A DNA stretch of 14,572 nucleotides from Physocladia obscura (Eukaryota > Chytridiomycota > Chytridiomycetes > Chytridiales > Chytriomycetaceae). Under the pieces are notes generated by a model. It made no database searches. It was not told the origin of the DNA and worked only from the letters and a program-made list of their open reading frames with translations. The stretch is from contig JADGJH010000774.1 of assembly GCA_027596945.1 (NCBI GenBank), forward strand, positions 1 to 14,572, written 5' to 3'. A program made the position numbers and the translations under genes. This document shows positions 9,548-14,572 of this stretch, piece by piece (the first letter of the stretch is position 1; every line of letters begins with the position of its first letter).

Positions 9548-12266
9548 ATGGAAATGGAAAAGTTCCAAACAACTTTGGGTCAAGCACAAACTTTGCTTTC
9601 TGGACTCGATTCTTTCGCGGCGCAATTCGCAGCAACAAACTCGGACGCTGCGCAAAAACTTAAAATTCTTGGTGAAGACTTTGTCTTCAATCTACGTCTT
9701 TTGGAAGAACGAGATGCTGAATTGGATTCTTACGAAGAAAGCATTGTCCGACTCAAAGATCTGCTGAACGAACGGTGGGCTCTATTATTTTTCTTGATGC
9801 GCAATAAATTATTTACTCAATAATATACCGTAATTTGACAGTGATGGGCGTGTTTCTGAACTACAAATTTTGCTTGCAGACAAGCAACACGATCTCGATG
9901 CTTGTAAAGCTTTTCACAGCAGTCAGGATCATCACCACGCAGAATTAATGAAAAAAACGAAACGAGAACATGAGGTTCGTAAAGCATTGCCTATTTCTTG
10001 CGAATATTTGATCCAAGTTCATGATCAGACAGCTTTGCAAGAAATGCTCAACGCGACCCACGAAAAAAGTATCGAAATCGATGAGATTCGAATTAACTAC
10101 GAGTTAAAGCTAAAATCTTTGCAAGAAGAGCTTGAATTGACTCAGTTGAGAACAATCTAGATGTCTTTCAACGTACTAAAATAATCAAAAGAGGTGTTGA
10201 TAAACTCTTGAAGGAAACTCAATGGGAGTATTCAGATTACAAAAATGAAACGAATGGAGTTATAGCAAATTTGAGATATGATTTGGCGAAGGTTCGTCTT
10301 TCAGATATAGCGTCTTGTTGAACAAAAACTTTATTATAGGCAACGAAAGAGTTGGAAATACAAAGTGCATGCCATCAAACAGAACGATCTGATACAGCGG
10401 CTGAATTTTCTGCAAATGAAAAGGTTCGCATATAAATTGAGTGTTATGCTTCCTCAGAATTTCAAAATGTAGGTCCTCAAAACTCAATGCGAAAAACTGG
10501 AAAGCGAAGTTGAAATGCTTTCTGGAAAAGCATTAACGCTTGAGTATCAGATAAAATCGCAATCAGCGACCTTGTCAAAATTAGAGAGCAAATCGAAGAA
10601 AGAAATAAGGGAACGAGATTACACCATTCAAAAACTAGAAGAAAAACTTCAGTCAGTTTCTAATCAGCTTACCCAAGCGAATGAAGTTCACGAGTCAAAG
10701 GTTACTTTTATTTTAAAAAAATCAGAATAATTTTTAACGAACGCTCAACTTCGAAACCAGATTCAAAAAATTGTTGCCAAGTTTGCGAAAGAACAAGATA
10801 AAACCAACCTAGCAATACAAAGCATGGAAAAGGTGTTTTCTGATGAAGTAAGTCAAAAACTTATTTATTTTAAATATCAAACAACGGATTTTCCAGATTG
10901 ATTCAACAAGAAACGAGGTCAAAGCAAAAGAAATTATAATATATAAGCTTCAAAAAAAACTGCAAAAATATCAGCATGTTCTTTTTGCTTGTGAAGATGA
11001 GCTTTCAAAACGGGGTGAATTAGATGCTGCATTAAAAAACCAATTTGAGGAACGTATGTGAATAATCGAATGTTTAATTCGGCGTAACGTTTTTTTCTTC
11101 TTTAGAAAAAATTATTTGGGACAAACACTTGCAAGATTTAACAGAAAATATGAAACGGCAACATGATGAACAAGTCAACACGTTCCTGCAAGAAAAAAAA
11201 AAAACTGCAACTGACGTTGACAAACTTAACCATGAAATCCAAGTATTAATTATTTTGTTGTTGCTTTTTTGCTTACTCCGAAAAAAAAAAACAAACAAAA
11301 ACAGCTATTACGCGCGGAAAGGGATGAATTTAAACTCAAAATCTTGGAACTTGACAATAACTTCCGAGAAAATGAAAATAGCTCGCATGAAATTCAAAGA
11401 GTGACAGAACTAGAAAATCAAGTTTGTAGATAAGCTCATAGTTTAGTATAATGATGTAACAGAAGATAATTTTCAGAATAACCTGTTGCAAAACATAATC
11501 AAACAAATGCGGAGTGATATGGAAGCCGTTCAATCTCAAATCTTAATGCAAGAGCAGTTTTCCCAAAAAGATGTTAGTAAAATTCGTTATCTTATATTTT
11601 TTGATTTTAATTTTGTTTTATATTCTTTCTTTCTCTTTAGGATATAAACACCCCATATATGAACTTAGTTGCTCAAGATTCCATCGTGACAAACCAGCAG
11701 CTTCAACGTTTGGCAGAAATTGTTGAGCAAAAACAACAGCTCATTGATTCCTTGTTAAAATCTACAAAACATACTCCTCATGCATCAGCATCAAAATCTT
11801 TTGCCGATGACTTACGTGAAACTACAGAAACAGTTGATAATTTGAAGATAGAAAATCAACAGCTGAGATCAAAAATGACAGAACTGACACAAAAATTGAT
11901 TAATGCAAGCAGTACCCGAATGCAGTTGATGAACGTCATGAATGGATTGCAAGCAGAACTGCGGGGCGCGAAGGTGATAATTGCAGCCAATATTTTTAAA
12001 AAGCATATTGATATTGAAGTAAAGCACGCCGAAACGCAAGGTAAGCTCTCTGTTCTCGAAAAATTTTAGATTTTGTTTTTTAAAAAAAATTCATTGCAGC
12101 ACCGGAAGAAATAATTCAGCAACAGCTACAACCATCGTTGACAAAAAAGAAGCCATCTGTTTCTTCAAGAAAAAAAAGCTCCCTGCTTGATACTGCAGAA
12201 AAGGAAACTGAAAAGCAACGAAGGATGAGGGGTGTACGAAATTGGAACCAGATTGAAGATGTTTGA
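9548..12266 (+). CDS. CCDC57-like coiled-coil centriole/cilium protein, 13 exons
   Basis: Exons are 9548-9774, 9842-9974, 10029-10144, 10192-10291, 10340-10423, 10473-10700, 10761-10847, 10897-11053, 11106-11242, 11305-11421, 11477-11572, 11641-12040 and 12100-12266; they total 2049 nt, or 682 codons plus TGA. Nearly the whole protein is heptad-type coiled coil, with a basic Lys/Ser-rich tail encoded by the last exon. Residues about 43-62 (EDFVFNLRLLEERDAELDSY) closely match the N-terminal signature of animal CCDC57. A second block, HEIQRVTELENQ joined to NNLLQNIIKQMRSDMEA near residues 451-480, also fits CCDC57. Human CCDC57 is reported at centrosomes and microtubules, with roles in centriole duplication and cilium assembly. 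An ATG at 9554 is an alternative start. All introns are 47-68 bp. Single junctions, mainly exons 3-5, could shift slightly. Assignment to another ciliary coiled-coil family is possible, because coiled coils mimic each other. Confidence 0.82.
9975..10028 (+). other. CCDC57-like gene intron 2, in frame and without stops
   Basis: A 54 bp stop-free segment (18 codons), donor GTTCGT, acceptor ATCAG. Introns 4 and 5 of this gene also begin GTTCG. If kept, it inserts a Pro- and Cys-containing stretch into a coiled coil. If removed, TKREHE joins TALQEML in an unbroken heptad pattern. I call it an intron on that basis. Confidence 0.7.
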
Positions 12267-12567
12267 TTCAAAAAATTAAACAAACGTTAAGAAACGCAAT
12301 TCAATAACAGTTTGCGTGTTTCAGCAAAAACTGTAAAGTCTATTTAAATAAAGAATGTCCCTTTCTGTGTTTCAGGTAAACATTTTTGAACCCAAAATTT
12401 TTTTGAAATAACCTCGGCGGTATGCAAAATTGTTTCATTTATTAATTCAGTCAGCGTTTAATCATTTACTTTTTCATTCATTGTGTTGATTTTTTAACAT
12501 CAAATAATAATTGAACACAAAGTTATACAATAAATTAGAATTATGAATCATACGAAGAATGCAACAA
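12267..12567. other. Spacer between the CCDC57-like gene and the chitinase relic
   Basis: About 300 bp of AT-rich sequence containing the 3' end of the CCDC57-like gene with its AATAAA, then the former downstream flank of the minus-strand chitinase relic. I see no gene, RNA or repeat in it. Confidence 0.6.
12347..12352 (+). terminator. AATAAA polyadenylation signal after the CCDC57-like gene
   Basis: An AATAAA hexamer 81 nt after the stop codon at 12264-12266, followed by T-rich sequence. A likely poly(A) signal for the upstream gene. Confidence 0.6.
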
Positions 12568-13151
12568 TCACAATGCAACTCCAACAGTTGATATCCAAGT
12601 TCCAATCGGCAAATCTGCCATCCTATAACGCCACCATCCCGACCGTCCGCTATTGCCTGAGAAATACAGATTACTAAAGTCCCTGCATCCATATATCCAG
12701 AATTCACGACTCCTTTTGCTGTAGCAGGCTTCCCAATTACGAGTTTATTCAATGATACATTTTTACCGCATTCCAAACAACGAAGTTTGCGTAGCCCAGC
12801 TGTCAAACGTTGTAAGTAATTCAGTGCACTTGGAGTAGCTCACCGAGATTTGATTGTAGAACTGAACATTGTAAAAATCAATTAAGTTGCTGACTACTTG
12901 GTCAATTTTGAGGTGTCCAACATTTGGATATTTGCCAGTCCAGAAAAATTAGGGCCTGTTTCTCATGAGAGATGCTGTGGTGTAACTGTGATTAGACAAG
13001 CTTCACCGGTTCCAGCTTCCAGTGCCCCATTATTTTTCCAGTCCTGTACTTTCACACGAAAGAGGTCAACCATCGAACGAAAAAAGTGCTCTGAAAGACT
13101 TCCAATATCTGCACCGTCAAGATTATTGCAAAACCAAACTGATTGGTAATG
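12568..13151 (-). pseudogene. GH18 (class III-type) chitinase relic, 5' truncated, one in-frame stop and three frameshifts
   Basis: GH18 chitinases hydrolyse chitin through a DxxDxDxE motif. Read on the minus strand across several frames, this stretch gives a recognisable C-terminal part: LDGADIG (catalytic strand), SEHFFRSMVDLFR, CLITVTPQH, LIDFYNVQFYNQ (a GH18 hallmark), NKLVIGKPATAKGVVNSGY, GGVIGW and TWISTVGVAL, then TGA at 12570-12568. The lesions are an in-frame TGA at 12965-12963, a frame change near 12900, another near 12773 (with a TAA at 12765-12763 in the old frame) and one near 12618. Where DGxDxDxE should stand, DGADI is followed directly by G, so the terminal Asp and catalytic Glu are missing. 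The N-terminal half is absent: the frame is closed upstream of 13151 and the SGNH gene starts at 13181. No GT..AG intron explains the frame changes. Alternatives are clustered assembly errors or a highly unusual gene. Confidence 0.78.
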
Positions 13152-13180
13152 TTTTCAAATTGACAAAAAATTTTACTTCA

Positions 13181-14515
13181 ATGAAATCATCTGGTTCAAG
13201 AGTGGCGATTGTAGCGACCATCGCAGGATTACTAGTTGTGATAATTATCGTGGAATCGTGTCTTCTTAGCGGATATAGTTTGACTGGTATTCTCAGACCG
13301 CCGCCGCTGAATGCAGACATGTTCTTTGATCCGTGCGATCCATATGCTTTGCTTGAACGGGCAGCCAAACTTGGAAAGAATTTTGGCCGACGCGGAAAAG
13401 TATCCGAAAACGGAATATTCCATGTTAGCAAATCACTCATCGACAATACTTGCAAAACGGCGCCGAAATCGTTTTCCGATAACCTTGCTCTATTGAAGTC
13501 ACAAGTGTCGAGTCTACCTGCATATTTGCAAAACAAGATGATACTATTGATTGGGGACTCGTTTGAACGACGTCTCATTGAGCAGATTTGCAAACATTCA
13601 AACGGAACAATTACAAAAGCTATGCTAAACGGCGCTGTTTATCCAGAATATACTGTTGGTCGGTAACTCATGCAACGACTTCTTCCCCTAAAAACTTAAT
13701 AACTACTAACAGGAGGGGGAGATCCGCATGCCTGTGTTATAAGAAAAGAAGCTAAAGTCCTGGTTCTGATCAGCATTTTCAATTTTGGAGTTCGTGTTGA
13801 ACAAAATCCACCGTTTGGAAAGGGAGATCATTGGCTGGCAGAATTCTCACCATTTGAAGTAAGAAAGCGCGTTAATTGGATCCCTTATTTCTTGCTTGCA
13901 ATCGCAAATCACACATTCCCCGAGCTATGCTATGACCATATATGCCCGCCATCCACAAGCCATACTAACCTTGACCGTGTGCAAGTATGGAATTCTTCGC
14001 AGCCATTTTGGTTTCCAGCTCCAGATATGGTTGTTGCACAATCTGGAATTTGGGATTTGAAACAGAGAAATCTCAAATTTGTGTCAAAAAGGACACCAAA
14101 ACTTTTTGCAGATAGTTGGGGTCTACTGCTAAAATCAGAACTCCTCGATCCTTTGAAAGAAGTCCTCAGATTTTCAGGCGAAAACTATGTGCCATCCAGC
14201 AATGTGGATGCCAATACTTCTACTTCCGCAATAATACCGCACCCGAGGCGTCGCTGGTTTGCTCGGACCCTACCATTTTCGTTAAACACGCAATTTCCCG
14301 CTCATTATTTGGCAAAAATGAATGATATTCTCCGAAAAGATATTCTTTTTAATCGCGATGCATTTGGAAGTACTGACTATGGGCTTTTGGATTGGGAAGC
14401 TCTTGTTGAATTTAATCGCAACTGGGTCATCGGGGATGGATTTCACCCAAATGAAAGGTCGAATGAAGCGTACTGGCAATATTTATTATCACGGATGGAG
14501 CTGCTCGGTAATTAG
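13181..14515 (+). CDS. Type II membrane SGNH/PC-esterase-like protein
   Basis: Exons are 13181-13658 and 13722-14515, giving 423 residues. The ATG at 13181 starts a short basic N-terminus (K2, R7) followed by one hydrophobic anchor at residues 8-24, typical of a type II Golgi or ER protein with a luminal catalytic domain. Block I is GDSFERR at 125-131, with Ser127 the expected nucleophile; SGIWDL at 267-272 fits the third SGNH block; and GDGFHPN near 397-403 has the DxxH pair Asp398/His401. PC-esterase-type proteins act on or transfer acyl groups of glycans, but the substrate here is unknown. Sequons NGT, NHT and NSS suggest glycosylation. The single intron has three possible in-frame acceptors, so the length is 423, 425 or 426 residues. 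The gene lies 29 bp from the head of the chitinase relic. It is complete at 14515; no AATAAA is visible in the last 57 bases. Confidence 0.82.
13659..13721 (+). other. Intron of the SGNH gene with a perfect TACTAAC and tandem acceptors
   Basis: The donor is GTCGGT at 13659; the better-looking GTAACT at 13663 leads to a stop codon. A perfect TACTAAC is at 13704-13710. Three AGs follow, ending at 13712, 13715 and 13721. All are in the same frame, so the next exon starts with GGD-like variants (GGGD, GGD or D). Branch-to-acceptor distances are 3, 6 and 12 nt. I prefer 13721 because nearer AGs are skipped in other introns of this window. Confidence 0.65.
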
Positions 14516-14572
14516 GAATGATTTTAGAACTTTTCAGCCTTCAGTCAAATCTGGGACAATTGACAAAAACAT

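Noticed and set aside
12474..12806. A 110-codon minus-strand frame with a CxxC pair, looking like a small zinc-binding protein
   Set aside because: It is one frame segment of the GH18 relic; the CxxC and the C-terminal part come from out-of-frame reading on either side of the conserved LVIGKPAT region.
13022..13180. A longer N-terminus for the SGNH protein by extending the open frame upstream of 13181
   Set aside because: The extension is the antisense of the chitinase relic and would place 53 unrelated residues before a well-formed type II signal anchor.
13859..13924. A possible further 66-bp stop-free intron in the SGNH gene starting GTAAGA
   Set aside because: The donor looks good, but the only in-frame acceptor is a weak CGAG, and the encoded residues (a charged turn, then a WIPYFLLAI-type helix) fit the region before the SGNH block III. 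cDNA across this site would settle it.

Overview
The window is eukaryotic nuclear DNA, most likely from a flagellated early-diverging fungus (chytrid-like). The evidence is AT-rich DNA, many very short spliceosomal introns (about 43-69 bp) with GT..AG ends and yeast-like TACTAAT/TACTAAC/CACTAAC branch sites, a CCDC57-like centriole/cilium protein, a decayed class III GH18 chitinase, and a membrane-anchored SGNH/PC-esterase-type protein. The lineage is an inference. The gene identities rest on motifs I recognise by eye; no database was searched.

Layout, left to right. (1) Positions 1-1046, minus strand: the N-terminal part, four exons, of an M1-family (puromycin-sensitive/Aap1-like) aminopeptidase whose catalytic part lies beyond the left edge. 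(2) Positions 1047-3523: about 2.5 kb of AT-rich DNA with no gene I can support, between two divergent genes. (3) Positions 3524-9344, plus strand: a complete five-exon NUP188, the inner-ring scaffold nucleoporin, 1860 codons. (4) Positions 9548-12266, plus strand: a 13-exon, 682-codon coiled-coil protein that I assign to CCDC57. (5) Positions 12568-13151, minus strand: a GH18 chitinase relic with one in-frame stop, three frameshifts, no N-terminal part and a damaged catalytic motif. (6) Positions 13181-14515, plus strand: a two-exon type II membrane protein with an SGNH/PC-esterase domain, complete to its stop codon.

I see no operon-like functional grouping. The M1 peptidase, nuclear pore scaffold and centriolar protein are unrelated housekeeping or flagellar functions. 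The chitinase relic and the SGNH protein are both plausibly linked to wall or glycan metabolism and lie 29 bp apart head to head. I found no convincing previously undescribed system. The points of most interest are the flagellar-lineage CCDC57, the chitinase relic in the upstream region of the SGNH gene, stop-free introns of length 3n hidden inside long open frames, and tandem in-frame 3' splice sites.
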